Assembly: GCA_020633655.1 (NCBI GenBank)
Contig: JACKDF010000009.1
Span: 62,001-126,000 of the forward strand
Direction of reading: 5' to 3'
Origin: Deferribacteres bacterium
GTDB taxonomy: Bacteria > Zhuqueibacterota > Zhuqueibacteria > Zhuqueibacterales > Geothermadaptataceae
Length of the DNA stretch: 64,000 bases
This document shows positions 8,527 to 18,230 of the stretch, piece after piece. Each line of letters opens with the position of its first letter. The stretch's first letter is position 1. Position numbers and translations under genes: made by a program. Under the pieces are notes generated by a model that ran no database searches, was not told where the DNA came from, and worked only from the letters and a program-made list of their open reading frames with translations.

Positions 8527-8898
8527 ATGAGCAATCGGATTGAGTTGTTTGCGATACTGGGAAGTTTGGCTATCGCGTTTGCCATTTTTGAGCTGATTCG
8601 CAAAGGGAAGTTACAGGAAAAGTATTCCCTTTTGTGGTTTGGATCAGCCCTCGTTTTGCTGGTGTTATCGTGCTGGAAAAATTTACTGGAAATTATTGCC
8701 AATCTGCTTGGAGTGTATTACGCACCTTCAGCACTATTTCTTATTGCGGCGTTTTTCGGTATATTACTCGCACTCCATTTTACGCTGGTTATTTCGGAGT
8801 TGAGCGAAAAAAATAAAACGCTTGCACAGGAAGTTGGCCTATTATCTTTAAAAATCGACTTACTTGAAAAGAAAAAGCAAACCGAGGAAACAAATTGA
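8527..8898 (+). CDS. DUF2304 family small membrane protein
   Basis: A 123-residue protein with three hydrophobic helices (about residues 5-22, 36-53 and 68-88), the KGKLQEKYSLLWFGSALVLL stretch typical of DUF2304, and a charged coiled-coil tail (ELSEKNKTLAQEVGLLSLKI). DUF2304 proteins usually sit next to a DPM1-type GT2 gene, as here. They are thought to help membrane association or donor flipping; the role is not established. The ATG is preceded by AGGACATTTCAA. Confidence 0.8.
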   Translation: MSNRIELFAILGSLAIAFAIFELIRKGKLQEKYSLLWFGSALVLLVLSCWKNLLEIIANLLGVYYAPSALFLIAAFFGILLALHFTLVISELSEKNKTLAQEVGLLSLKIDLLEKKKQTEETN

Positions 8899-8908
8899 GG
8901 TTGGAATT

Positions 8909-10183
8909 TTGAAAAGCCGCAAAACCACCATTTGGGAAAGTCAGGGTATTCAGAGCATTGTTGCATTCTTCAGTGATGAAAAACGATTTTTGATAACCCT
9001 CGCTTTTCTTGCCTTGGCTATTCGTACCGGATTTGTTTTGTTGGCTGAGGGCATTGGTGATCCAAATGCCATGGATGCACAGAACTATTTGCGCATTGCG
9101 AAAAATCTGGTGGAAGGCAATGGATTTGTCGTTTGGAGCAAACCATCCATTTTTGTTGCCCCGTTCTATCCATTTTTCCTTGCTGCATTGCGTTTGATTG
9201 GCATTGAATCAATAGTCGGAATTAAAATAGTACAAGCTATAATCTCGTCAGGGACCGTTCTGTTATTCTATTTTCTGGTTAAAAATATTAGCACTAAGCA
9301 AATTGCTTCGATTGCGGCTGTTGGTTTTTGTTTTCATCCTGAGTTGATTGGATTGACGGCTTTCATTTACACCGAGACACTATTCATTTTCCTGGTGGTT
9401 TTGTTTCTGTTTCTCCTCGTGAAGGCAATAAAATCCGGTAAGATGGGTTTTTTCATATATGCTGGTTTCGTGCTTGGCATAACAAATTTGTGCAGGGGGA
9501 CAATGCTGTATCTCCCTGTTTTTCTCTTGCTCACATCGCTGTTGTTTAGAGAAGGCCGAACGCTGAAATATCTCCGAAATATCGTCCTCATGACGGTCGT
9601 TACGATTATTGTGCTCATTCCATGGACGATTCGGAACTATAATCAATTCAATGCATTCGTACCCATCGCCTCGGGATTAGGGGCTGTATTGTGGACAGGT
9701 ACTTATCTGCCGCTCGATGGCGAATTTAGTTACAAGGAAACCCAAAAACACCTTCAGGCAATTACCAAAGGAAAATCAGTTCTCGAAGCGGACCGGGCAC
9801 TGAAGGCAGCGGCAATTCAAAATGTCATAAGTGATCCGGTTGAATCTGCTTTCCTCTTTGTACGGAAAATAGGACGATATTGGGGCCGGGTTTATGAAGA
9901 TGTTCCCTCCGGTGAGAAGAGATCAACCAATATGACGGTCTATGCAATACTTGTATTTACTCATTTGCTTACGGTCGTTTTTGCCGTTTTCGGGGTTTAC
10001 TACCGAAAAATTGAACCGAAGGTCATGCTGGTTTTTGCAACGCTTGTGGTTTATTATACGCTTATCCACGCTGTAACGCTGCCTGTTGCACGCTATCGAC
10101 AACCTTTGTTGCCAATTTTGATTTGTCTTGCTGCTGTTGGATTCGTTGGATTACTCGAACAGTTTAAAAGCAGGAATACATGA
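8909..10183 (+). CDS. GT39-like membrane glycosyltransferase
   Basis: An ATG at 8864 would overlap the DUF2304 gene by 35 bases. A TTG at 8909 with GAGG eight bases upstream avoids that, and I prefer it; it yields 424 residues. The first hydrophobic helix is followed by GIGDPNAMDAQNYLRIAKNL, where the acidic residues fit the GT39 catalytic loop. About ten membrane segments follow, ending with RYRQPLLPILICLAAVGFVG, the usual last helix of the family. It lacks the long soluble tail of its paralogs at 6024 and 19384. It is likely a periplasmic sugar transferase in the same glycan pathway. Confidence 0.78.
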   Translation: MKSRKTTIWESQGIQSIVAFFSDEKRFLITLAFLALAIRTGFVLLAEGIGDPNAMDAQNYLRIAKNLVEGNGFVVWSKPSIFVAPFYPFFLAALRLIGIESIVGIKIVQAIISSGTVLLFYFLVKNISTKQIASIAAVGFCFHPELIGLTAFIYTETLFIFLVVLFLFLLVKAIKSGKMGFFIYAGFVLGITNLCRGTMLYLPVFLLLTSLLFREGRTLKYLRNIVLMTVVTIIVLIPWTIRNYNQFNAFVPIASGLGAVLWTGTYLPLDGEFSYKETQKHLQAITKGKSVLEADRALKAAAIQNVISDPVESAFLFVRKIGRYWGRVYEDVPSGEKRSTNMTVYAILVFTHLLTVVFAVFGVYYRKIEPKVMLVFATLVVYYTLIHAVTLPVARYRQPLLPILICLAAVGFVGLLEQFKSRNT

Positions 10184-10346
10184 TCGTACTTGAATAACGC
10201 AAAATGAAACTGGATTACCGAAATAACAAGGTGAGCGTTTGGATTTAGGAAAACTTTCTGCCTGAATGCGTATGGCCTGTTGTTTGTATGTCTTTTTGCG
10301 GTGAATTGTCGATGATTTGTAAAAAATCGATTTCAAGGAAGAAAAT

Positions 10347-12200
10347 ATGTTAAAAATAAACAAAGCCTTGCTGCTTCTTTTGCTGGTGCCCGGGTTTTTG
10401 ATGGCGCAGTTTACCGGCAGAACCTGGGAGGAAAGGCGCGATGCCTATATCGCGGATCAGGGGAGGAGATGGGAGCAATTTTTTCCTGCAGCGATGAAAC
10501 AAGGCATCTATGCCTGGCTTGAACGCCCGGATGAAGGCAACAACCGGCAATTAATTGATGAGGAACTTACCTACATCACCGGGAATACGGGAAGAAATGG
10601 AGAGCCGGATTGCAAAACGATGGGGGGAAATTTCTGGTGGCCGTGGAAAAATTGCTGGTGGTCCGGAGATCAGCCGGGACAAATTCATGTTTCCCGCATT
10701 TATTACCAGTACTATCAGAATAAAAGGGTTTTAAACGAAGACCAGGCCGCCCGATGCAAAGAAAAGTTACGTGGTATTGCATTTACACAAGGAATTTGGT
10801 GCGGTGTTGTGAATTATAATATTCGCTACATCACCACAGCTTACCTCTACGTTTCACGGGTTGAAAATGTCGGCGAGGTTGAATTTCCATATCCCAGTGA
10901 TGATAAATATCAGTGTCCGCAACCTTTTAGTTACAATGGAAGAAGCTACAAAAGCGGTGGAAAATACGATTCTAGGCAATTGTATTATGACTGGCTGAAT
11001 TATAAAATTGATGGGTGGTTGCGAGAAGGCTGTGTCGAAGATTTGTCAAATGATTATTATTACGCTCAATTGCATTCTACAGCACTGCTTTACGACTTTT
11101 GTCCCGATGCCACGTTGAAAAATAAAGCCAAAATGTATCTCGATTGGTTGATTTTTAATTATTCCGTTTCCTTCAGTGCATACCATCCTTCCGGGGGACA
11201 TGGACGCAGTTATTTAAATCATCACAATCGAGGCGAACAATTTACCCCCTGGTCGACGTTTTTCAGTATGGATAGAAACGCGATTGATATATTGGATCGC
11301 GAAGGCAACAATATCGATATGCTGGTGTCGGACTACAGGCACCCTCAGCTACTGACGCAAATTTTCGAATCAATAAATGGCGCAAGTAGAGTTCATGATG
11401 ATTCCTATTATCGAATCATCCGTGGAAGTATTCCAGCATTCAAAAAACCCTGGTGGTTCGGTGATGATATCCGTAGCGCTTACCGGTATGATTATATTAC
11501 TCCGAATTACAACATAGGTGGTACGGGCATAGGAACCGGCTGGGAAGTGAATATTCTATCGGAAGGTGTGCCGTTTAAATTGTTCATCAGTTCATGCGAT
11601 CCTAATGAAATTTATTGCGGCGCAGAGAACACAGATGAAGCGAGAGAACTGCTGTTTCTTGGCACGAAGGGATACCAGTATCGAAATGCCATTTTTGTAG
11701 ATGGTGGCGGCTATTTGTACCAACTTCTGGAAACAAATTCATGGGATGAACAATCCGAGAGTAACGGCTGGCAGTTTTTTCGCGAAGGGAATGTCGCGCT
11801 GGCAGTTCAATTAAGCAGTACCTGTGCTCTGGAATTGTGTACGATCGGCGTCGATTACAATAGTTTTTCCGATTTTAAACAATCGATAAATTCGAATGCG
11901 CGTTTGACCGCAAGCAGTTATACGACAAGTAAAGGAAAAACGATTTCACGTGGATTCGTCGATCTTGGCGATGAAAAGAGCAGCTTACCCTTCGATCGTC
12001 TCGAAGTATGGGAAGGCTATGTGGGGCAAAATAATGAGAAAAAATTGGTCGACTGGAATAATGACATCATGACGGTGGAGCGCGGTACTGATAAAATAAT
12101 TTACAATTTCAATACCTGGAAACTTAATGATACAACTGTGCCCCAGGATGTCCCCCCTCGCGCGCCAGCCAATGTTCGAGTTAATATAAAATCGAATTAA
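10347..12200 (+). CDS. Secreted (alpha/alpha)-toroid-like protein, putative polysaccharide-active enzyme
   Basis: A 617-residue protein with a clear Sec signal peptide (ALLLLLLVPGFLMA, cleavage before QFTG). The first half is rich in aromatic residues and helical pairs (YYQYYQNKRVLNEDQAARCK; YYYAQLHSTALLYDF; KAKMYLDWLIFNYSVSFSAY). The second half looks beta-rich (YQYRNAIFVDGGGYLYQLLE). That order resembles toroid-plus-sandwich polysaccharide lyases and hydrolases, and HPSGGHGRSY could be an active-site loop. About a dozen cysteines suggest disulfides. It ends in a VPPRAPANVRVNIKSN tail shared in form with the protein at 13606. It is followed 18 bases later by the O-antigen ligase gene. Enzyme class is an inference; I do not recognise a named family. 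Confidence 0.55.
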   Translation: MLKINKALLLLLLVPGFLMAQFTGRTWEERRDAYIADQGRRWEQFFPAAMKQGIYAWLERPDEGNNRQLIDEELTYITGNTGRNGEPDCKTMGGNFWWPWKNCWWSGDQPGQIHVSRIYYQYYQNKRVLNEDQAARCKEKLRGIAFTQGIWCGVVNYNIRYITTAYLYVSRVENVGEVEFPYPSDDKYQCPQPFSYNGRSYKSGGKYDSRQLYYDWLNYKIDGWLREGCVEDLSNDYYYAQLHSTALLYDFCPDATLKNKAKMYLDWLIFNYSVSFSAYHPSGGHGRSYLNHHNRGEQFTPWSTFFSMDRNAIDILDREGNNIDMLVSDYRHPQLLTQIFESINGASRVHDDSYYRIIRGSIPAFKKPWWFGDDIRSAYRYDYITPNYNIGGTGIGTGWEVNILSEGVPFKLFISSCDPNEIYCGAENTDEARELLFLGTKGYQYRNAIFVDGGGYLYQLLETNSWDEQSESNGWQFFREGNVALAVQLSSTCALELCTIGVDYNSFSDFKQSINSNARLTASSYTTSKGKTISRGFVDLGDEKSSLPFDRLEVWEGYVGQNNEKKLVDWNNDIMTVERGTDKIIYNFNTWKLNDTTVPQDVPPRAPANVRVNIKSN

Positions 12201-12218
12201 GTATAATCGATAGAGGAT

Positions 12219-13592
12219 GTGTTGGATTTTAAGTGGATATTTTTTATAGGGCTAGGCATATTTGTTGTGTTCCTGTTCGCTGTCGTGCGGGACAAGAAGC
12301 AATTTATGCTATTTCTTGTTGGCCTGTTCTATGTCTTTCCTACGGGTTTTATCTTCTATCATTATACCGGAATTTTACTGGTTGATTTTCCCCTTATAGC
12401 GTTGTTGTTCCTTTCCCTGTCCTCCGGAAAGAAATTTAAATTTTATTACCCCGGCTATTCACCTGCAATCCTTGTTTTAATCGTTTGGATGACATTCTCC
12501 TCCTTTCAAGCTATCGATGTTGGGTGGGGGATCGCTCAGGTTTCAAAGTGGGTGCGTGGCTATTTAATATTTATCGTTGTGGCCAACAACGTTCGCGGCT
12601 TTAAAAGCTTAAATACGGTTTTATTTAGCTTACTGACTGGATTTTTGTTTGAAAGTCTGCTTGCTGCATACCACTGGCGGGTTGGACCGCTGGGATTGTG
12701 GTTTTTGGGCGAACGCATGTTTCAATCCGAACCGTGGCGATCCTACGGGACCTTCTATGTCCCAAGCTACCTCGCAAACTACCTGATCGTTTTATTGCCG
12801 CTTTTCATGCGACTTGGTGTCTATTTTAAACAACCAAACCGCAACTTGCGATTACTCTATTTTGTGACAACACTACTCGGTGTTCTTGCCTTGTACACGA
12901 CCTATGGCCGGTCCTCGTGGATTGGTTTTACCCTCGCTGTAGCGATTTCAACTGCCGTGTCACTTTTCAGCAGCAAATTAAAACCGAAATTGAAATGGCC
13001 TCTGGTCTCGATCATCGTTGGAGGTGCGAGTTTTATAATCTACTACATCCCTTACATAATTCGTCAGTTTGGTGCCGAACGCCAGGGTGCAGTCGATATT
13101 CGTTATATCCAGTGGGATGTTGCTTTGCGTTTGATTGCCGACAATCCATTATTCGGTTCAGGCCCGGATAATTACACGCTTTTTGCTGGCCCTTATACTA
13201 TCCCGATGCCCGGTATACAAGATTGGCTGCTCACGGAAATGGTGCATAATTCTTACCTTCTTATCACTGCAGAAGGAGGGATTATTCCTGGAATTGCCTT
13301 TTTGATTTTGCTATTTAATTATTTTTTAAAGGGCTTGCCATTATTGAAAAGTAAAAGCCCATTGCTTGTGAATGTAGGACTTGGAATGGTGCTTGGTATC
13401 GTGTCGATCATGTTTTCGTTCATTGCAAGTCCGGATATTCACAATGAACAAATGATTAATCAGTTGATGATAATCGCCGGAATTATTGTAGCTTGTTACC
13501 ACATGAACATGCAAATAAATCGCGCCGCCAAAATTAAAAAAAGCCAGCAACCAGGTTTTCCCAGACAGATGTCTTTTTCGCCTAAACAATAA
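12219..13592 (+). CDS. O-antigen ligase / Wzy-type polymerase family membrane protein
   Basis: A 457-residue protein with roughly eleven transmembrane segments. It carries the Wzy_C-like cytoplasm-to-membrane motif YGRSSWIGFTLAVAIS, then the periplasmic loop motif NPLFGSGPDNYTLF and the conserved histidine stretch EMVHNSYLLITAEGGIIPGI. These are hallmarks of WaaL/Wzy enzymes that ligate or polymerise undecaprenyl-linked glycans. The start is uncertain: a GTG at 12219 is only one base after GAGGA, and a TTG at 12222 is better spaced. The C-terminus is basic and cytoplasmic. Confidence 0.87.
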   Translation: MLDFKWIFFIGLGIFVVFLFAVVRDKKQFMLFLVGLFYVFPTGFIFYHYTGILLVDFPLIALLFLSLSSGKKFKFYYPGYSPAILVLIVWMTFSSFQAIDVGWGIAQVSKWVRGYLIFIVVANNVRGFKSLNTVLFSLLTGFLFESLLAAYHWRVGPLGLWFLGERMFQSEPWRSYGTFYVPSYLANYLIVLLPLFMRLGVYFKQPNRNLRLLYFVTTLLGVLALYTTYGRSSWIGFTLAVAISTAVSLFSSKLKPKLKWPLVSIIVGGASFIIYYIPYIIRQFGAERQGAVDIRYIQWDVALRLIADNPLFGSGPDNYTLFAGPYTIPMPGIQDWLLTEMVHNSYLLITAEGGIIPGIAFLILLFNYFLKGLPLLKSKSPLLVNVGLGMVLGIVSIMFSFIASPDIHNEQMINQLMIIAGIIVACYHMNMQINRAAKIKKSQQPGFPRQMSFSPKQ

Positions 13593-13605
13593 AAGAGATA
13601 GTCCA

Positions 13606-15453
13606 ATGAACACACAACATAGAATTATGAAGAAAATTGATCTGAAAATAGTTCTTATGTTTTGGATTGTATATATCCTGTTTTTTTTCGGTCAATCGAC
13701 CGTTTTTTCCCAGACCCGGGAACACAGCTATCCACGCATAGGAATTTTTCAATGGTCCGGTGCCGTCGATGAATGGTGGGCGCGACACGATGTTGCTATG
13801 TTTACAATCCCGAGTGACATTAACTCAGGAAGAGAATGGGCAAAACGTATTTTGGCGCTCAACCCGGATATCATTCTCATGCCGACCGTCGATTGGAATT
13901 ACGGCATGAGGCATTATGAGGAGATACCGGATGAGTGGTTTTTGCGTGCCAGTAACGGGGATAAATTAATGCTTTATGGAAGCAACACCGGTCTCTATAT
14001 GCTGAATATCACCGATTACTGCCCGAAAGTAAATGGAAAACGATACAACGAATATATCTCCGAGTGGATGCTCACCAAAGTCGATTTAAACTATTTTGGT
14101 GGTATTGCGACCGATGGATTACACGATTTCCCCTGGGGACAATCCGATGTAGATTATGACCGTAACGGTGTGAATGATTTTGATGAACATGGCAAGACAT
14201 GGGTGCGCAACACCCAAACTGCTGGAGCTGAAAAAGCATTGCAGAACGCACGCAATCTGATTGGGGACAACAAAATGCTTCTCGTCAACAGCGGTGGATT
14301 CCATAACTATTCCATCGATATCACCAATGGGGCTGTATTTGAGCATTTCACAAACACAACGGATATGACTTATTTGCTTAAACAGTACCGAAAATGGGAG
14401 GAGAATGTTAAGAAACCGCATATCTCAATCATCGATGGTAGAATTGATCCAAAGGAATCTGGGGATTTAGGGAAAAACAATTTTCGCGATATGCGCTACA
14501 CTTTGGGATTTACGTTGATGTATGGCGGTTATTACACAGGCCAACCGTACGAAGCAGGCGAACATTATTTTACAGCCTGGTACGATGAATTTGATACGGA
14601 GCTTGGCCAACCAAAAGATTTCCCTGTCGAAGTCTCCAAAAATGTGCTCGTTCGCTTTTTCCAAAACGGTGCTGTTATTTTTAATGGATCCGGTTCAAAT
14701 TATCAAATAACTGATGGTGAAATACAGGGCCTGCCCGGTTATGAAGGCCCATATTATTTTTTTCATGGCAACCAGAACCCGGATTACAACAATGGTTCCA
14801 AATTTTCCAGCCTGACTCTTGAAGGCCGGGATGAAAGCGGAAAAATTGAGGGAGATGCTGTTATTCTACTGAAAACGCCATTGTATGTCGCTTCGGATAT
14901 CATAATCGATGACTCGGAAGCGGGAACTTCACCATCGGTGCAGGCAACAGAGATTAGCGGAAACTGGACGACGATTTACGAGCAACACCAATATGGCGAT
15001 GCCTACACAATGCGTACGGCATCCTGGCACCGGCATGTGGCAATGTCCGCTTTTCATTACGTAGAACCCGCCAATGGTGAAGCAAAAGCGACATTTAAAA
15101 TCAAGGTTGGCTTGTCGGGTAATTATAAAGTTTTTGAATGGCATGGATTCATTGGCGATTCGCGATCCAGCATGACCGAGGGGACAAATGTGCCACATCG
15201 CGTGAGAGATGCAAATGGAGAAACGACCATCAAAGTGGATCAGTCAACGAATTCCGGACAGTGGAATTTGTTGGGAAAATTTCAGTTTCATCGCGGTGCC
15301 GGTTATTTTATGGAAATAAGCAATGCAGCGAACGGAGGTGTGATTGCCGATGCCATAAAGCTGGTTTATCAGGACAACTCCAATCTTCCCGAAGTGGATA
15401 GCGTGCCACCGGCAAAACCACGCGGGGTTCAGATTAAAGTGAAAAATGATTAA
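13606..15453 (+). CDS. Secreted glycoside-hydrolase-like protein with golvesin-type C-terminal domain
   Basis: A 615-residue exported protein; an internal ATG at 13627 gives a cleaner signal peptide (MKKIDLKIVLMFWIVYILFF, cleavage after VFSQ). Residues 40-360 look like a TIM barrel of the 'putative glycoside hydrolase' type: PRIGIFQWSGAVDEWWARHD, DIILMPTVDWNYGM, NYFGGIATDGLHDFPWG and KPHISIIDGRIDPKE, with acidic residues at strand ends. From about residue 455, IIIDDSEAGTSPSV through GGVIADAIKLVY matches the golvesin C-terminal beta-sandwich, a probable carbohydrate- or cell-wall-binding module. It ends in a VPPAKPRGVQIKVKND tail. It probably trims or binds the exported glycan; substrate unknown. 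Confidence 0.65.
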   Translation: MNTQHRIMKKIDLKIVLMFWIVYILFFFGQSTVFSQTREHSYPRIGIFQWSGAVDEWWARHDVAMFTIPSDINSGREWAKRILALNPDIILMPTVDWNYGMRHYEEIPDEWFLRASNGDKLMLYGSNTGLYMLNITDYCPKVNGKRYNEYISEWMLTKVDLNYFGGIATDGLHDFPWGQSDVDYDRNGVNDFDEHGKTWVRNTQTAGAEKALQNARNLIGDNKMLLVNSGGFHNYSIDITNGAVFEHFTNTTDMTYLLKQYRKWEENVKKPHISIIDGRIDPKESGDLGKNNFRDMRYTLGFTLMYGGYYTGQPYEAGEHYFTAWYDEFDTELGQPKDFPVEVSKNVLVRFFQNGAVIFNGSGSNYQITDGEIQGLPGYEGPYYFFHGNQNPDYNNGSKFSSLTLEGRDESGKIEGDAVILLKTPLYVASDIIIDDSEAGTSPSVQATEISGNWTTIYEQHQYGDAYTMRTASWHRHVAMSAFHYVEPANGEAKATFKIKVGLSGNYKVFEWHGFIGDSRSSMTEGTNVPHRVRDANGETTIKVDQSTNSGQWNLLGKFQFHRGAGYFMEISNAANGGVIADAIKLVYQDNSNLPEVDSVPPAKPRGVQIKVKND

Positions 15454-15488
15454 TCGAATGAGGAAATTCAGGCAGGAAAGAGACAAAA

Positions 15489-16673
15489 ATGGTCATAAGT
15501 TATTTCAATTACCTCTGGGATATTGACGGTATTTCCGCAGGCTCGGCAATTAAGGGAAGAGAATTCGTCGCTGGATTGCGCCGCTTAGGGCACAAAGTTT
15601 ATCTGGAGTGGCGGGAAAAACAACCAGAGGAACAGGTAAACCACTCACGGAATGGAACACGCAATTCCTTGAAACCCTATCTGCAGAAATATTTAAAAGA
15701 ACCAAAAATTCTACTCAAGAATATCCCCCAACTCTACCAGGATATTGCCATATTAAAAAGCCAAAAGCCGGACGTTTTTTTCCCCAGGCTGGAATATGGC
15801 AACGTCTCTGCAATTCTTGCTGCAAAAATGTTGAAAATACCTGTTGTTGTTGAGGCGGATTGTCCACCAACCCATGAGTGGGTTGAATTTTATGGGAAAA
15901 ATTTTTGGCGATTTAAAGAAATGTCCTCAGCAATGGAGCTCTTCGTCCTGAGAAATGCTGATGCCGTCATAACACAGTCCAATGCATTGAGTGATTATTA
16001 CATTAAACAAGGAATTCCGGCTACAAAAATCACGATGATTACCAATGGCGCGGATATCGAAAAATTTGCACCGCGGGAAAAAGATACGAAAATATTGGAT
16101 AAACACAATTTACATGGCAAAACCGTTATTGGTTGGGTTGGTGCAGGCATATCCTGGACCGGGATCGGTATCCTTGTAGAAACAATAGGGAAACTTTTGC
16201 GGGAAAATAAAAATCTTGCTCTACTTATGGTTGGAAGCAAAGAAAATATGGAGGAAATGCAAAAAAGTCTGGTCACAGAGGAGATTGCAGATCAGGTTGT
16301 GCTCGCTGGATTTATTCCCTTTGGTCAGGTGCCAAATTATGTTTCCTGCATGGACATAGTTTTGGCGCCGTATCCGGATTTTGATTTTTTTTATGCATCC
16401 AGTATGAAATTGTTCGAATATATGGCTGCAGGCAAAGCCATTGTTGCTACAGAGGTTGGGCAAATTGCCGAGGTTATTGAGGATGGAAAAAACGGATTTC
16501 TGTTCAACAGGCAAAATGTCGCAGGACTTTATGAGAAAATTTCGAAACTAGTCGCCTCAAAAGATCTTCGTGAAGAGCTGGGGAAAAATGCACGAATCGA
16601 TGCGGAAAAAATATATAACTGGGATATTATCGCCGCGAGAATGATCGACGTATTTGAGAAAATTAAAAACTAA
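15489..16673 (+). CDS. GT4 family glycosyltransferase
   Basis: A 394-residue GT-B protein. The N-terminal domain has SAIKGREFVAGLRRLGHKVY. The C-terminal domain has VIGWVGAGISWTGIGILVET and the donor-site stretch SSMKLFEYMAAGKAIVATEV...IAEVIEDGKNGFLF, which contains the two glutamates of the GT4 EX7E-like motif. It would act in the cytoplasm on a lipid-linked intermediate. AGGAAAGAGAC precedes the ATG. A 110-bp gap without a gene separates it from the flippase. Confidence 0.92.
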   Translation: MVISYFNYLWDIDGISAGSAIKGREFVAGLRRLGHKVYLEWREKQPEEQVNHSRNGTRNSLKPYLQKYLKEPKILLKNIPQLYQDIAILKSQKPDVFFPRLEYGNVSAILAAKMLKIPVVVEADCPPTHEWVEFYGKNFWRFKEMSSAMELFVLRNADAVITQSNALSDYYIKQGIPATKITMITNGADIEKFAPREKDTKILDKHNLHGKTVIGWVGAGISWTGIGILVETIGKLLRENKNLALLMVGSKENMEEMQKSLVTEEIADQVVLAGFIPFGQVPNYVSCMDIVLAPYPDFDFFYASSMKLFEYMAAGKAIVATEVGQIAEVIEDGKNGFLFNRQNVAGLYEKISKLVASKDLREELGKNARIDAEKIYNWDIIAARMIDVFEKIKN

Positions 16674-16783
16674 CCTGCATTATTCATCAAAAAACGTTCA
16701 TGTATTTGCTCAGCTGGGTTACAGGCCGATACCCATTTTAAAGAAGAATCACTTGTTGCGCGTGCAAACGTGAAAAGGACGAA

Positions 16784-18214
16784 ATGATCTGGAAAGGAAC
16801 CTTCCTTCTTCTTGTAGGACAAATTCTCGCATTGTTGAGCGGCTATGGAATGAACGTATTCCTTGCCCGGTATCTTGGACCTGAGGAGTACGGATCCTTT
16901 GGCGTCGTGCATTCTATCTTGCTGATGACCGAACTTTGTGTCATTGCGGGGGTTCCCAACGCCTTGAAAAAATTCATCGGCATGAATCCGAAAATATCCG
17001 CCAGGCTGCATCGGGTATTGCTACCCTGGCAAATGGGTCTCGGTTTTGTGCTGGGATGTCTCGGTTTCTTTCTCGCACCAACAATTTCTCATATGATGAA
17101 GGATGAAAGTATAGTCTTTATTCTTCAGATCGCTTTCATCGATGTTGTTTTCTTTGGATTGTACTGGTATTACAACGGTTTTCTCATAGGCCAGCGCAGG
17201 TTTACACAACAAACCCTCATGACCTCGGCTTACACGATTTCCAAATTCATATTTGTAGTGATTTTGGTGTTGGCTGGTTTTGCCGTGGGTGGGGCGTTTG
17301 TCGGTAATATTCTGGGGTCAATCGTCGGTTTGACAGTTGGTTTCCTGTTCATGAAATACGATAAAGAAGATGCTGATATTCACAACTCAGACCTGATTCG
17401 TTTTATCATTCCGAGCGTTATTTACTCCATTGGTCTGAACCTGTTCTTTTATATCGATCTCTGGTTCGTTAAATACTTTACAGCTGATGAGACAGTTGGC
17501 TTTTACAATGCAGCTGCGACGCTCGGACGAATTCCGTATTTTTTTTCGACAGCGCTTTCGGGGGCAATTTTGCCTTCACTGGCTTATGCCATCGCAAACA
17601 ACAAAACCGACGACTCAAGACGGATCGTTCAGCAGTCGCTGCGTGTCTTGTTTATGGTTTTACTGCCGGCAGCAATCTTCGTTATCAGTGATGCCACGCA
17701 TCTCGTTCGACTGTTGTTCGGAGAAGAATATTTGCAATCAGCGCGAATTTTGCGTGTGCTGTTTCTTGGTATGTGCGGACTGACAATTTTTTCTGTTCTC
17801 AACACAATTAGCATCGCCAGAGATGGTATGTTGGTTTGCGGCATTATGGTCATATTTGGTGTCCTTGTCGATTTGGGGATGAATGTCACTCTGGTACCGC
17901 GATACGGTGCACAGGGTGCGGCGATGGCGACGACAATCACAATGGCAGTGGTCATGATTCTCAGCTCCTCCTATGTACTGAAACACTTCCGTGCCTTCAT
18001 AAATCCGAAATCTTTGCTGCGAATCGTTGGCGTTGCGGTAATTATACTTTTAGCAGCACTTTCATTTGATGCGCAGAACGTGCTTGAAGCTGCGATAAAA
18101 GTGAGTGTACTGGGATTACTTTATGTCCTATTGTTGCGCATTACCGGTGAGATCACAAAAGATGAATTTATGCGTGTACAAAGTGCTGTGTTAGGATTCA
18201 TCGGCAAGCGGTGA
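16784..18214 (+). CDS. Wzx-like polysaccharide flippase (MOP superfamily)
   Basis: A 476-residue protein with about fourteen hydrophobic segments. It begins with FLLLVGQILALLSGYGMNVF, followed by LARYLGPEEYGSFGVVHSIL, the standard opening of Wzx/RfbX polysaccharide exporters. It would flip undecaprenyl-pyrophosphate-linked glycan from the inner to the outer face of the cytoplasmic membrane, upstream of the ligase/polymerase encoded at 12219. AAAGGACGAA precedes the ATG. It is the only flippase in the window. Confidence 0.92.
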   Translation: MIWKGTFLLLVGQILALLSGYGMNVFLARYLGPEEYGSFGVVHSILLMTELCVIAGVPNALKKFIGMNPKISARLHRVLLPWQMGLGFVLGCLGFFLAPTISHMMKDESIVFILQIAFIDVVFFGLYWYYNGFLIGQRRFTQQTLMTSAYTISKFIFVVILVLAGFAVGGAFVGNILGSIVGLTVGFLFMKYDKEDADIHNSDLIRFIIPSVIYSIGLNLFFYIDLWFVKYFTADETVGFYNAAATLGRIPYFFSTALSGAILPSLAYAIANNKTDDSRRIVQQSLRVLFMVLLPAAIFVISDATHLVRLLFGEEYLQSARILRVLFLGMCGLTIFSVLNTISIARDGMLVCGIMVIFGVLVDLGMNVTLVPRYGAQGAAMATTITMAVVMILSSSYVLKHFRAFINPKSLLRIVGVAVIILLAALSFDAQNVLEAAIKVSVLGLLYVLLLRITGEITKDEFMRVQSAVLGFIGKR

Positions 18215-18230
18215 TTTTTTTAACTCTGTC

